DNA from: Candidatus Iainarchaeum sp.
Lineage (GTDB): Archaea > Iainarchaeota > Iainarchaeia > JAGGVJ01
Length of the DNA stretch: 33,989 nt
Direction of reading: 5' to 3'
NCBI GenBank assembly: GCA_021158055.1
Contig: JAGGVJ010000010.1
Span: 1-33,989, forward strand
The notes beneath the pieces were generated by a model that saw only the letters and a program-made list of their open reading frames with translations, was not told where the DNA came from and made no database searches. The first letter of the stretch is position 1. Each line of letters begins with the position of its first letter. Below, one piece after another: positions 9,087 to 18,111 of this stretch. The position numbers and the translations under genes were made by a program.

Positions 9087-10082
9087 TCAGCTTCGCCACG
9101 GGACTTCAACGGCATCTGTTCTCCAATTAGAAATAGGTTGGGATTCTTTAATGGGTGTCTGAAACCCGCTTTTCAGGGCGAGGATTCCGGTCCATGCAAT
9201 CATCGCACCGTTGTCGCCCAAAGTAAAATCAGGGGGAACCGCAAACCTGCAGCCCCGCTCTTTCGCCATCACGGAAAGCTTTTCCCGCAGTCTTTTCGAG
9301 CGCCCGACCCCTCCCGTAAGCAAAAGCTCTGTTTTGCCTGTGTGGGAAAGCGCTCTTTCCGCGGCTTCGGCAAGCATGCAAAACGCGGTTTCCTCAAGTG
9401 AAAAACACACGTCTTCAAGAGTGTTTTCTTTTTTTGCTGCTTGTTTCAGCGCTTCAGTTGCGAGTCCGCTGAACACAAAATCCATCCCTTTGACAGTGTA
9501 AGGCAATTCAATGAACCTTTTTCCTTTTTCCGCAAGCGCTGACACTTTCGGAAAACCCGGGTGTCCGAAACCAAGGTCTCTTGCAAAAGAATCAACAGCG
9601 TTTCCAAGGCCGACATCAAGGGTTTCGCCAAGCACTCTGTATTTTTTGTCTTCAAAAGATATTATCTGCGTGTTTCCGCCTGAAACATACACGACCACAG
9701 AATCAGACATTCCGCAAAGAAGGTTTGCTATTTCTATGTGCGCAACGCAATGGTTCACTCCTATCAAAGGAACATCAAGCAAAACGGAAATTGCTCTTGA
9801 AGCAACCGCTGTTGTTTCAAGGCACGGCCCCAATCCGGGCCCCTGGGAAAAAGCAACTGCATCAATACGGTTTCTTGATGCTTTTGACCCTTCAAAAAGC
9901 GAATTTAAAAGGTCTCCGAACGACGCGCTGATCATTTGCGCTGCTTCGCGCGGGTGGATTCCGCCGGTTTTTGTCGTGTACGTCTTTTTTTTCTCGCACA
10001 ATATGTTTCCTTTGTCGTCCACAAGGGAAAGCCCAAGGGTGTGCGCTGTTCCTTCAATTCCAAGGCAGATCATTTCAACCAA
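9087..10082 (-). CDS. kae1: tRNA N6-threonylcarbamoyladenosine biosynthesis protein Kae1/TsaD (no Bud32 fusion); start perhaps at internal MICLGIEG
   Basis: GIEGTAHTLGLSL, GLGPCLETTAVASR, NHCVAHIEIA, GDNGAMIAW motifs. Confidence 0.92.
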   Translation of the reverse strand: MVEMICLGIEGTAHTLGLSLVDDKGNILCEKKKTYTTKTGGIHPREAAQMISASFGDLLNSLFEGSKASRNRIDAVAFSQGPGLGPCLETTAVASRAISVLLDVPLIGVNHCVAHIEIANLLCGMSDSVVVYVSGGNTQIISFEDKKYRVLGETLDVGLGNAVDSFARDLGFGHPGFPKVSALAEKGKRFIELPYTVKGMDFVFSGLATEALKQAAKKENTLEDVCFSLEETAFCMLAEAAERALSHTGKTELLLTGGVGRSKRLREKLSVMAKERGCRFAVPPDFTLGDNGAMIAWTGILALKSGFQTPIKESQPISNWRTDAVEVPWRS

Positions 10083-10112
10083 ACACGCTCAAAATTTAAT
10101 TAATCCATTGAA

Positions 10113-10688
10113 TTATAAAAGAATCACAGTTATCACAATTGCGTTGTATAGCATGTGGGCGACTATCGAAACAACCAAACTGTTTCTTTTCAGGTAGACG
10201 TAACCCAAAACAAACCCAAGCGCCATTGCACCCATCACTTCAAAGAAAGAGCCGTAAGTAATGTGGGCAAATGCAAATATAATTGATGCAAAAAGCAATC
10301 CGAGCCACTTTATTCCCGTCTTTTTGAACGTGGCTTCTTCAAGCTTTTTTGCCAGGAATCCCCTGAAAAAAATTTCTTCTGTGACAACGCGCACAAAAAG
10401 CACGTAAATCAAAAAGAGCGGTGAAAGTGATTTTATGGTTTCTGCCACGAGTTCCAGGTCATTTGAAACAAAAGAAGACAGCATAAGGGCAAGGATGATC
10501 TGCACAGCAAACATTGCCGGAACAGTCAAAATGCCGAAAAAAATGTTTTTAAAAAATGAGTTAAAATGAAGCCCAAGGTACTTAATGCTCTTTGAAAACG
10601 TTTTTTTGTTCACGTACATTAAGTAAGTCAGCGGAGTGAGAAAAAGAAGCAGATCCAAACTCAGGTTTGCAAAGATTTCAAAATACAT
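10113..10688 (-). CDS. CPBP family intramembrane metalloprotease (Abi/CaaX-like)
   Basis: VTEEIFFRGFLAKKLEE, FAFAHITYGSFFEVMGAMALGFVLGYVYLK, VAHMLYN motifs. Confidence 0.85.
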   Translation of the reverse strand: MYFEIFANLSLDLLLFLTPLTYLMYVNKKTFSKSIKYLGLHFNSFFKNIFFGILTVPAMFAVQIILALMLSSFVSNDLELVAETIKSLSPLFLIYVLFVRVVTEEIFFRGFLAKKLEEATFKKTGIKWLGLLFASIIFAFAHITYGSFFEVMGAMALGFVLGYVYLKRNSLVVSIVAHMLYNAIVITVILL

Positions 10689-10703
10689 TGCAATTACTTC
10701 TTT

Positions 10704-10850
10704 TTACTTCTTTTCCATGTACCCACATTTTCCGCAGGAGCGCCTGTCTTTGTGTTCAGCCAAAAACACGCCTTCCCCGCATTTCGGGCACGGCTTGTTT
10801 TTTCTTGTCAACTGATTGTTTTCTATTGTATAACTGTCTTTTTTTGCCAC
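10704..10850 (-). CDS. rps27ae: Ribosomal protein S27ae (small zinc-ribbon protein, GTG start)
   Basis: Manual translation VAKKDSYTIENNQLTRKNKPCPKCGEGVFLAEHKDRRSCGKCGYMEKK; two CxxC pairs; next to S24e; absent from supplied ORF track because of size/start. Confidence 0.85.
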   Translation of the reverse strand: MAKKDSYTIENNQLTRKNKPCPKCGEGVFLAEHKDRRSCGKCGYMEKK

Positions 10851-10867
10851 AAAATCACCTTTGATTC

Positions 10868-11260
10868 TTACTCTGATTTTTCTTTTGCTTCTTCCTTGGA
10901 TTCTTTTTCAGTTTCCTTTGCAGGGGCTTTTTTTGCTTCTTCTTTCGGAAGTTCTTTTGCCTGTTCTTTTGAGTCCTCTTTTGCTTCAAAAGTGTTTCTT
11001 TTTATTTTGTACTCGGGTTCTATTTCTTTCATGGATTCTTCCGAGTCATACACTTTTGCGTATCCGCTTGATTCTTTTTTTCCGCTTTCCTGTTTCACGT
11101 TGTCAACAATGACTCTTGAAGGGTCAGCGTTCTTCAAAGCAATTATTTTCTTTTTGACATCCAGCCTTTTCGGCGTTGCCGGGGAATCAACTACTGTAAA
11201 GTACACGTCTGTCCTGTGAAGAAGCGGGTTTTTCACTTCTCTTGTAATTTCAACGTTCAT
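10868..11260 (-). CDS. rps24e: Ribosomal protein S24e with K/E-rich C-terminal extension
   Basis: MNVEITREVKNPLLHRTDVYFTVVDSPATPKRLDVKKKIIALKNADPSRVIVDNVKQESGK is S24e-like; followed by a low-complexity tail. Confidence 0.88.
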   Translation of the reverse strand: MNVEITREVKNPLLHRTDVYFTVVDSPATPKRLDVKKKIIALKNADPSRVIVDNVKQESGKKESSGYAKVYDSEESMKEIEPEYKIKRNTFEAKEDSKEQAKELPKEEAKKAPAKETEKESKEEAKEKSE

Positions 11261-11273
11261 TTTTTCACCTCAA

Positions 11274-11345
11274 TTTACTTCAACTTACCTGCTCAACAGT
11301 TTACTTCAACTTACCTGCTCAACAGTTTACTTCAACTTACCTGCT
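11274..11345. repeat. 26-bp tandem repeat, about 2.8 copies (caacttacctgctcaacagtttactt)
   Basis: Direct reading; spans the S24e/Spt4 intergenic region and the last codons of spt4. Confidence 0.95.
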
Positions 11346-11531
11346 GAGCCTGATGGCATATTTGCCTGGTATTTCAATGTTTAATTCTTTGGATATCTCT
11401 GATTTTTCAGGATCAATGATTGAAACAAACCCTCTCCAGTATTCTGTGAGGTTCGTGCTTTTGCAAACAGGGCACACATTGCTATCTGCAACAAGCCTGT
11501 GGCAGTCCTTGCAGGCCTTTATCTTGCTCAT
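11337..11531 (-). CDS. spt4: Transcription elongation factor Spt4 / RpoE2
   Basis: MSKIKACKDCHRLVADSNVCPVCKSTNLTEYWRGFVSIIDPEKSEISKELNIEIPGKYAIRLSR; zinc ribbon and Spt4 signature. Confidence 0.92.
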   Translation of the reverse strand: MSKIKACKDCHRLVADSNVCPVCKSTNLTEYWRGFVSIIDPEKSEISKELNIEIPGKYAIRLSR

Positions 11532-12613
11532 TTCTTTTCACCGCCTTTTGTTTTCTGTTCTTCATCTTTCTCTTCAGCAACATTTTGGATTTCAGCGGGT
11601 TCCTTTTCCTGCAGTTCAACAGGTCCCTTCACTCCCACATCAACAGATTCCACCACTTTTACTTCAGCAGATTCCTTCACTCCCACATCAGTAGACTCCT
11701 TCACTTTTACTTCAGCGGGTTCCTTCACTCCCACATCAACAGATTCCACCACTTTTACTTCAGCAGGTTCCTTCACTTCCACATCAGTAGACTCCTTCAC
11801 TTTTACTTCAGCAGATTCCTTCACTTCCACATCAGTAGACTCCTTCACTTTTACTTCAGCAGATTCCTTTTCCTGCAATTCAACAGGTTCCTTCACTTCC
11901 GCCTCGGTTGAATCCTTGGGTTTTTCCTCTGCTGTTTTTTCAGCAACTGTTTCTTCAGCAGCAGGTTCTTCAGATTCACCTTCTTTCTGCTCTTTTATTT
12001 CTGCTCTCAAGTTTACCCTGAGTTCGGAAGGAACAGATGCTGTCTTCAAAGCTGTTTTACCTGACCATTCGCTTTTGCCAAGGCACGGTTGCCTCATGGT
12101 CAAACCGATTTTGCTTTCCGAAAGCATTTTCTTTAACGAAATCGAAACTATTCTTGACTTCACAATGTCCCCCACAGCAAGCATCTTGTTTGAATCTTTT
12201 GCCACAAGCATTGTTTTTTGCGGGTCATAGCTTATGAACTCGTCCATGAGCTGTGAAACGTGAACAAGCCCTTCAATTGGACCTATCCTCACAAATGCCC
12301 CGAATTCAAGTATTTCTGAAACGCGGCCGTCAACAACTTCCTGCAGTTCAGGAAGGTAAGTAAGCGCTTCAAAAACAATGTGATAATAAGCGCTTCCGTC
12401 TCCCGGAACCACAACTCCTTCACCGATTTCCTTAACAGCATTTATGCTTAAGATAATACCGTGGTCTTCATCAAAAATCCCTTCATACCTGTTTCTCAAC
12501 AATTCAAGAGACACTTCTTTTATGTCATCGCCAAACTTTCTTGGAGGAATTCCAATCGTGTCCATCACTGAAATCAATTTATACATTTGCTCGACCTCAA
12601 TTGTTTGTTTCAA
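11528..12613 (-). CDS. rpo7: RNA polymerase subunit Rpo7 (RpoE1/Rpb7) with an approx. 150-aa repetitive C-terminal extension
   Basis: MYKLISVMDTIGIPPRKFGDDIKEVSLELLRNRYEGIFDEDHGIILSINAVKEIGEG plus S1 domain GRVSEILEFGAFVRIGPIEGLVHVSQLMDEFI; C-terminal octapeptide repeats. Confidence 0.9.
   Translation of the reverse strand: MKQTIEVEQMYKLISVMDTIGIPPRKFGDDIKEVSLELLRNRYEGIFDEDHGIILSINAVKEIGEGVVVPGDGSAYYHIVFEALTYLPELQEVVDGRVSEILEFGAFVRIGPIEGLVHVSQLMDEFISYDPQKTMLVAKDSNKMLAVGDIVKSRIVSISLKKMLSESKIGLTMRQPCLGKSEWSGKTALKTASVPSELRVNLRAEIKEQKEGESEEPAAEETVAEKTAEEKPKDSTEAEVKEPVELQEKESAEVKVKESTDVEVKESAEVKVKESTDVEVKEPAEVKVVESVDVGVKEPAEVKVKESTDVGVKESAEVKVVESVDVGVKGPVELQEKEPAEIQNVAEEKDEEQKTKGGEKK
11612..11900. 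repeat. Coding tandem repeat, 24/48-bp period, encoding [KV]E[SP][ATV][ED]V[KEG]V octapeptides in the Rpo7 tail
   Basis: Repeated cttcactcccacatcaacagattccaccacttttacttcagcagattc units; boundaries approximate. Confidence 0.9.
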
Positions 12614-12690
12614 TTGCCTGTTAATTCAACTAATATCAAACGTTTTTTTACTGCATTTAAATTTTAGAACATTTAAACCTTTATCTTTTG

Positions 12691-13110
12691 TTATTCTATC
12701 TCAATAAACTTTTTCGAACGCAAAAAAGCACATCTTATTCCTTTTTTCCTTAATTTTGCGCGAAGCTCTTTATCATTTGTCGCTACAATCCCGTGCATTT
12801 CCAAAGCATATTGAATGATTGCGTCATCTGTGGGTCCAAAAAACATTTTCGGCCCGTCTAAGGCAACAACGTCTTCTTTTTTCATTATTTTTCTTGTAAG
12901 CTCAACTATTTTTTTGTATTTCGGAGACTTAGCTGAAATCTTTTCAAGTTCTTCCTCTACTGCACCTATTGTCACAAACCTTGTTTTTGAGGACAGTTTT
13001 TGTTTTATCTGCGTGAAAACATCAATCCCAAATTGAGCCGGCACAAGAAGCATGTTTGTGTCAAAAATCACAACCAAAGCGCCGGGTTCAGCCGACGACA
13101 CCATAACCAA
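12691..13110 (-). CDS. PIN-domain nuclease-like protein (Fcf1/Utp24-like)
   Basis: VVIFDTNMLLVPAQFGIDVF, TDDAIIQYALEMHGIVATNDKELRAKLRKKGI; located between Rpo7 and aIF2-gamma. Confidence 0.85.
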   Translation of the reverse strand: MVMVSSAEPGALVVIFDTNMLLVPAQFGIDVFTQIKQKLSSKTRFVTIGAVEEELEKISAKSPKYKKIVELTRKIMKKEDVVALDGPKMFFGPTDDAIIQYALEMHGIVATNDKELRAKLRKKGIRCAFLRSKKFIEIE

Positions 13111-14413
13111 TAAGCCTCCACCGGTTGTTTACTCTCTTGCTTAAGGCAACCTTGCTACCTTCTTCAACACACACAGATCTCTTTAATGCGATTTCTGCTT
13201 CATCGCCCCTGATTGACAGAATTGTTCCCACTGAAACAGCAGTTCCAACTGATACCACAAGCGGTTCGTTCACGAAAAGTTTTAGTGCGGAATCTGCCGA
13301 AACACCGACCACTCTTTTCAGCATAGTTATCTTCAGGGAAAGCTTGTCTTTGTTTTCAGGCAAAGTGCCTGGGTGCCCGAGCAAGCTGCCTATAAGATTG
13401 TCTGCTTTTGAAATGAACGGGTCAAGGGTTGTGCCTATTGCAATCAGACCTCCGGGAGACACTGATTCAAGCTGGCCTTCTCTTATCCCTAAAGTGACAA
13501 TTTTTGTGGTTATAGGTTCCCACACTTCTTTATTGCTCACGGTTTTTTTGAATCCCGGTTTTATTTCTACTTCGTCGCCTACTTTCAGTGTTCCTGAAAT
13601 AAGCGATCCGCCAATCACACTCCCAATGAGATCAATGGCTTTTTTGCCCGGCTTATTGATGTCAAACGAGCGCGCCACATACATTCTGGCGCTTTTGGAA
13701 GAATCCCTTTTCGGGTTTGGAATGTATTTTTCAACTGCTTCAATCAAGGCATCAATATTTGTTCCAAAATGAGCTGCCATCGGAATTATCGGAACGTCTT
13801 TGTAACCGAATTTGTTGAGAAATTCCCTTATTTGCTCGTGGCTTTTTTTTGCTTCTTCAACTGACACGAGATCTATCTTGTTTTGCACCACGACGATGTT
13901 TTCGACACCTGTCACGCTTAAAGCCATTAAATGTTCTTCTGTTTGCGGCTGCGGGCAGGTTTCGTTTGCAGCAACTACAAGCACTGCCCCGTCCATTAAT
14001 GCTGCTCCGGAAAGCATGGTTGCCATGAGTGTTTCGTGACCCGGAGAGTCAACAAATGACACTTTTCGAAGCATTTCTGTCTGCGTTCCGCACACAGGGC
14101 ATTTTTTTTCAATTGTGAATGCCTGGGTTCCGCTGCACTTGGGGCATTTTCTGAAAACCGAGTCAGCGTACCCGAGTTTTATTGATATTCCTCTTTTGAG
14201 TTCTTCTGAATGCTGGTCAGTCCATACTCCAGTAAGTGCTTTTGTAAGGGTTGTTTTTCCGTGGTCAACATGGCCGATCATTCCAATGTTTATCCCAGCC
14301 TGCCTCGGCTTAACATCTTCTTTTTCCGGCTTTTTCGTTTTCTTGGCAGAAACTGCCTCTTGTTTTTTTGTTTTTTCAGGCATTTTTCTCAAATCTTTAT
14401 TTTTTATCATCAC
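13088..14413 (-). CDS. eif2g: Translation initiation factor aIF2 subunit gamma
   Basis: INIGMIGHVDHGKTTLTKALTGVWTDQHSEELKRGISIKLGYAD, zinc-knuckle CPKCSG...CPVCGT, FVDSPGHETLMATMLSGAALMDGA. Confidence 0.95.
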   Translation of the reverse strand: MMIKNKDLRKMPEKTKKQEAVSAKKTKKPEKEDVKPRQAGINIGMIGHVDHGKTTLTKALTGVWTDQHSEELKRGISIKLGYADSVFRKCPKCSGTQAFTIEKKCPVCGTQTEMLRKVSFVDSPGHETLMATMLSGAALMDGAVLVVAANETCPQPQTEEHLMALSVTGVENIVVVQNKIDLVSVEEAKKSHEQIREFLNKFGYKDVPIIPMAAHFGTNIDALIEAVEKYIPNPKRDSSKSARMYVARSFDINKPGKKAIDLIGSVIGGSLISGTLKVGDEVEIKPGFKKTVSNKEVWEPITTKIVTLGIREGQLESVSPGGLIAIGTTLDPFISKADNLIGSLLGHPGTLPENKDKLSLKITMLKRVVGVSADSALKLFVNEPLVVSVGTAVSVGTILSIRGDEAEIALKRSVCVEEGSKVALSKRVNNRWRLIGYGVVG

Positions 14414-15116
14414 TTATTTCTTTCTTTTCCTCTGCAGGCGCTTCATTCTTTTCCTCTGCAGGCGCTTCATTCTTTTCCTCTGCAGGCGCTTCATTCTTTT
14501 CCTCTGCAGGAACTTCTTTTGACTCCTCTTCAGCCCCTTCCTTCTTCTCTTCTACATGCACATCTTCTGCTTTCTCTTTCACTTCTTCCTTCGGAACTTC
14601 CTTTTTTTCTTCTGAAGGAACTTCTTCTTTTGGAACTTCTTTAACTTCTTCTTTTGGAACTTCTTTAACTTCTTCTTTCACTTCTTCCTTCACATCTTCT
14701 TTTGGAACTTCCTTTGCTTCCTCTTTCGGAGCCTCTTCTGTTCCTGTTATTCCGAGAAGTGACGCGATTGTTTTCTTGCCTTCTTCAACAACTTTTGTGT
14801 TGAGCTGTTCCGTATCAATTGAAACAACTTCCCCTCTCAGGCTTTTCCTGCGCCTCAAACCGTGTCTTTTCGGGTTGAAACCGACTCCGCCTGAAATAAG
14901 CACTTTTTTTCTTGCCGCACCGTGAAGGTTTTTCCTCATCGGAAATCCCTGTTTGTCCGAACCACCGGTTATCTGCAGGCTGTAACCCGGAAGCCCCACG
15001 GGGGTAGCGTCAACTTTGTCACCTATTTTCCTGTTCACAAAAGCAACTGACTTTTCACTGTCAATCTCTGTCTGGTAAGTTTTACCTTCTTTCGGGTTTC
15101 CGATAATCAATTTCAC
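14397..15116 (-). CDS. rps6e: Ribosomal protein S6e with long K/E/P/A-rich C-terminal extension
   Basis: MKLIIGNPKEGKTYQTEID, GGSDKQGFPMRKNLHGAARKKVLISGGVGFNPKRHGLRRRKSLRGEVVS; the tail consists of KEE(A/V)KEVPKEE and NEAPAEEK repeats. Confidence 0.93.
   Translation of the reverse strand: MKLIIGNPKEGKTYQTEIDSEKSVAFVNRKIGDKVDATPVGLPGYSLQITGGSDKQGFPMRKNLHGAARKKVLISGGVGFNPKRHGLRRRKSLRGEVVSIDTEQLNTKVVEEGKKTIASLLGITGTEEAPKEEAKEVPKEDVKEEVKEEVKEVPKEEVKEVPKEEVPSEEKKEVPKEEVKEKAEDVHVEEKKEGAEEESKEVPAEEKNEAPAEEKNEAPAEEKNEAPAEEKKEISDDKK
14415..14745. repeat. Coding tandem repeats in the S6e tail, including 24-bp cttcattcttttcctctgcaggcg units
   Basis: Direct reading; NEAPAEEK repeated at least 3 times and V-P-K-E-E repeated. 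Confidence 0.9.
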
Positions 15117-16876
15117 TGTAAATCACCTTTTCTTTTTTTCTTTGCCTCTTCCAATAACTCAATGTCTTCAGGACTTATCAAATCCTTGAATTCAAAAAAC
15201 ATTGATTTTTCCTGCTCTGCAGGAATATAATTGTAAAGCTCGTCTCCCTCGTGTATCTGCCTGCCGACAGTCACACCGTCAATACTGACAGCAACCTGAG
15301 CGCCGACACCCGCTTCATCAACTGTTTCTTGCCTTATCTGAATGAGTTTTATTTTCCCGACCATTTTACCGTCGGGTTTAGCCAGAAAATAATTCGGTTT
15401 TATTCTTCCGGCAAGCACTTCAACGCCGACTATGGCAGGTTTGCTTGCGCGAAAAACTGTTCCCGGAATCAGCTTTATTTTGCCTGGAAGAGTAAGTTTT
15501 GAAAGCTGTTCTTCCCTTTCTTTTGCCTTTTCCTCTTTCAGCCAAACTTCATATGACTCCACTAAATTATAGACCACATCTTCTTTAAATAACTTTACAC
15601 CGCGCGCTTCTGCTTCTTTTATCACTGAATCGTCAACCGGAACATTGAATGCAAAAATAATTCCCTTATACCTATCCGACTCCATAATTGTTTCCGCTTC
15701 AAACACCTCTTTTTTAGTCACACGCCCGATATCTGCCCTTCTCAGCGACAGGCCGATATCTTTGAAAAGCACCGCGATCGCTTCAAGGCTTCCGAGAGTA
15801 TCGGCTTTGAGTATGGGACCGATTGACTGGTTGTCAACCCTGACCTCACCAACTTCTGCCTCTACTTTTTTCATGGTCTCTTTCAGGTTTTCACTGTCTG
15901 CCACGTAAACAGGCGCTCCTGCAACGGCTTCCTCAAGCCCGGGAGCTGCAATCTTCACACCCGACGCCGCGTGGACGCTTTGCATATTAAGGAATTTTTC
16001 CTTTGAATCACGTATTTCTTCAAGAGGCTTTGGCTTCAAAAGCGCTTTTACTTTCGCGGTTCCGCAACCGCTCATTGCACCAAAGACGATTGTGTCCCCT
16101 CTTTCAATCTTCCCGTTGTAAAGAATCACATCAATTGTTTTTCCAAGGCCCTTCTCTTCCTTGACCTCAAGAATCGTGCCTTCCCCTGCATCTGTTTCGT
16201 GGGCTTCAAGTTTTTCCTGCATGAATTTTTGGGAAAGCCCTGCAAGAAACATCAGCAACTCTGAAATCCCTTCCCCTGTTTTTGCGCTCACAGGGACCAC
16301 AAGAACCTCTTTTGTGAAATCGTTTACATCACAGTAAATATTTGAATTTATGCCGTGCTCGCTCAGCTTCCCGACAAGCTCATACAGCTTTGTCTCAAGA
16401 AACGCCTGCGTATCCTGTCTTTGAGCCGCTTTTGACTCTGAAAAACACGTGGTGTCCTGGGATTTCCACCCTGTCAGGACATCAACCTTGTTTGCGGCGA
16501 CTATGAAAGGCGTCTTGTGGTGCCGGAGTATTTCAAGGGCTTCAATTGTCTGCGGCTGCAGTCCCTGGTTTATGTCAACCACAAGCACCGCGATGTCTGC
16601 AACGCTTCCCCCGCGTCTCCGAAGGTTTGAAAAAGCCGCGTGACCCGGAGTGTCAATGAATAATAACCCGGGAATTTCAAGGCCGATTCCGAACGAATCC
16701 ATCAGCTTGCCGCAAATGTCTTTTATTTTCTGCAGCGGCACTTCCGTGGCGCCGACGTGCTGAGTTATCCTCCCTGCTTCCTTTTCCGCAAGCCTGCTGC
16801 TCCTGATAAAATCAAGAAGCGTTGTCTTGCCGTGGTCGACGTGACCCATTACCGTGACTATTGGCTGCCGAATCAT
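15113..16876 (-). CDS. infB: Translation initiation factor aIF5B (InfB/IF-2); ORF track start at 16960 probably over-extended
   Basis: MIRQPIVTVMGHVDHGKTTLLDFIRSSRLAEKEAGRITQHVGATEVP; LLFIDTPGHAAFSNLRRRGGSVADIAVLVVDINQG. Confidence 0.94.
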   Translation of the reverse strand: MIRQPIVTVMGHVDHGKTTLLDFIRSSRLAEKEAGRITQHVGATEVPLQKIKDICGKLMDSFGIGLEIPGLLFIDTPGHAAFSNLRRRGGSVADIAVLVVDINQGLQPQTIEALEILRHHKTPFIVAANKVDVLTGWKSQDTTCFSESKAAQRQDTQAFLETKLYELVGKLSEHGINSNIYCDVNDFTKEVLVVPVSAKTGEGISELLMFLAGLSQKFMQEKLEAHETDAGEGTILEVKEEKGLGKTIDVILYNGKIERGDTIVFGAMSGCGTAKVKALLKPKPLEEIRDSKEKFLNMQSVHAASGVKIAAPGLEEAVAGAPVYVADSENLKETMKKVEAEVGEVRVDNQSIGPILKADTLGSLEAIAVLFKDIGLSLRRADIGRVTKKEVFEAETIMESDRYKGIIFAFNVPVDDSVIKEAEARGVKLFKEDVVYNLVESYEVWLKEEKAKEREEQLSKLTLPGKIKLIPGTVFRASKPAIVGVEVLAGRIKPNYFLAKPDGKMVGKIKLIQIRQETVDEAGVGAQVAVSIDGVTVGRQIHEGDELYNYIPAEQEKSMFFEFKDLISPEDIELLEEAKKKRKGDLQ

Positions 16877-16884
16877 TTTTTCCC

Positions 16885-17406
16885 TCAGTCGGTGTTTTCT
16901 CCCTTGTATACACCGTTGTAAAGGTCTTTCACATTCTCTGAAAGCCTGACAAAAGCCCATTTAATTATCCTTGCGTTTTTCTTCAGCCTCAAACCATTCC
17001 CGTTATGCACATTTAAAAGAGAAGTCATTCTCCCGCAGTAACCGGGATCAACAAACCCAAGACCCATCGTGCACCCGTTTCTTACCATTGAACTCCTGGG
17101 CATTCCAAGCATCATCAGGTCAGCTGAAAGATTCACATGCTCGTTGTAGACAACACAATAAGCGCCTTTCGGCAGAAAAACCCAACCTTCACTGTCAAAC
17201 TCAAGCGGAGTGGATTTGCAGTTCACCCGCTCCTCATTTGAAAAATCAATGCTTCCCGCGCCCTCAAGCCTTTCAATCCTGTTTACCGTAAAATCTATTC
17301 CGACTTGCTGTACCTGAATATCCGCGTCAATCAAGCCGCTGACTATCGGCGGGTTTTTTTCAAGCATTTCCTTTAGCTCGACGTCTGACAAAAACAACAC
17401 AAGCAC
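16885..17406 (-). CDS. dCTP deaminase / dUTPase family protein
   Basis: FLPKGAYCVVYNEHVNLSADLMMLGMPRSSMVRNGCTMGLGFVDPGYCGRMT matches the Dcd/Dut trimeric dUTPase-fold signature. Confidence 0.82.
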   Translation of the reverse strand: MLVLFLSDVELKEMLEKNPPIVSGLIDADIQVQQVGIDFTVNRIERLEGAGSIDFSNEERVNCKSTPLEFDSEGWVFLPKGAYCVVYNEHVNLSADLMMLGMPRSSMVRNGCTMGLGFVDPGYCGRMTSLLNVHNGNGLRLKKNARIIKWAFVRLSENVKDLYNGVYKGENTD

Positions 17407-17429
17407 CCTTGCAGATCAACCGTGAAAAA

Positions 17430-17996
17430 TCACTCTTTTATCACGTGTTTTTCGTCCGCGCGCTTGTAGTTGAACAATTCGTCGACGCTGAACCAAAGCG
17501 CAATTTCCTTTTCCGCTTCTTCCTTGTTACCTGAAGCATGAATAAGATTCCTGCCGCCCATTCCTTCAATTGTGCAGTGGCCCATGCTCAAGTGGGCGTA
17601 GTCCCCGCGGATCGTGCCAGCCGGTGCAACGTGAGGTGAAGTCGGGCCAACCATCTTCCTTATTGCCTTGACTGCGTGAACCCCTTCAAAAACCATTGCA
17701 ACAACAGGGCTCTCTGTCGTAAACTTGAGGAGGTCTTCCCGCGCGGATTCTCCAAGCTCTTCCCTTGTCTTGTCTGTTTCTATGCCGAATTCCTTGAAAT
17801 TGTCAAGGGACTTTCCCCCGAGAATCGGAATCATATTTGCAGGATAATGCTTTTCTGCGAAGTCACGGCTCACCCAAAGCATTTTCATGCCAACTATCTT
17901 CAACCCTCTTTTTTCAAATCTTGAAATAAGCTCTCCGATAATCCCTCTTTGAACTCCGTCCGGTTTTATTACAACAAGGCTTCTTTCAATAGTCAT
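17430..17996 (-). CDS. ndk: Nucleoside diphosphate kinase (extended, 188 aa)
   Basis: MTIERSLVVIKPDGVQRGIIGELISRFEKRGLKIVGMKML, GPTSPHVAPAGTIRGDYA, LIHASG. Confidence 0.92.
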   Translation of the reverse strand: MTIERSLVVIKPDGVQRGIIGELISRFEKRGLKIVGMKMLWVSRDFAEKHYPANMIPILGGKSLDNFKEFGIETDKTREELGESAREDLLKFTTESPVVAMVFEGVHAVKAIRKMVGPTSPHVAPAGTIRGDYAHLSMGHCTIEGMGGRNLIHASGNKEEAEKEIALWFSVDELFNYKRADEKHVIKE

Positions 17997-18111
17997 TTCC
18001 TCACCTGCTTCCTTTTTGTTTTTTGTTTTTAAAATATTGCTTTAGCTGTTAAAAGTTAATAAATCCAGCTGAAAACAACTAACTAATCCTGTTTTAAACA
18101 CAGTCTGTCAG

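Noticed and set aside
9511-10197. 228-aa plus-strand ORF opposite kae1
   Set aside because: The minus strand is a clear full-length Kae1; the plus ORF is a long antisense frame without recognisable features.
11274-11345. CRISPR-like repeat at the spt4/S24e junction
   Set aside because: Units are directly adjacent with no spacers and only about 2.8 copies; it is a simple tandem duplication.
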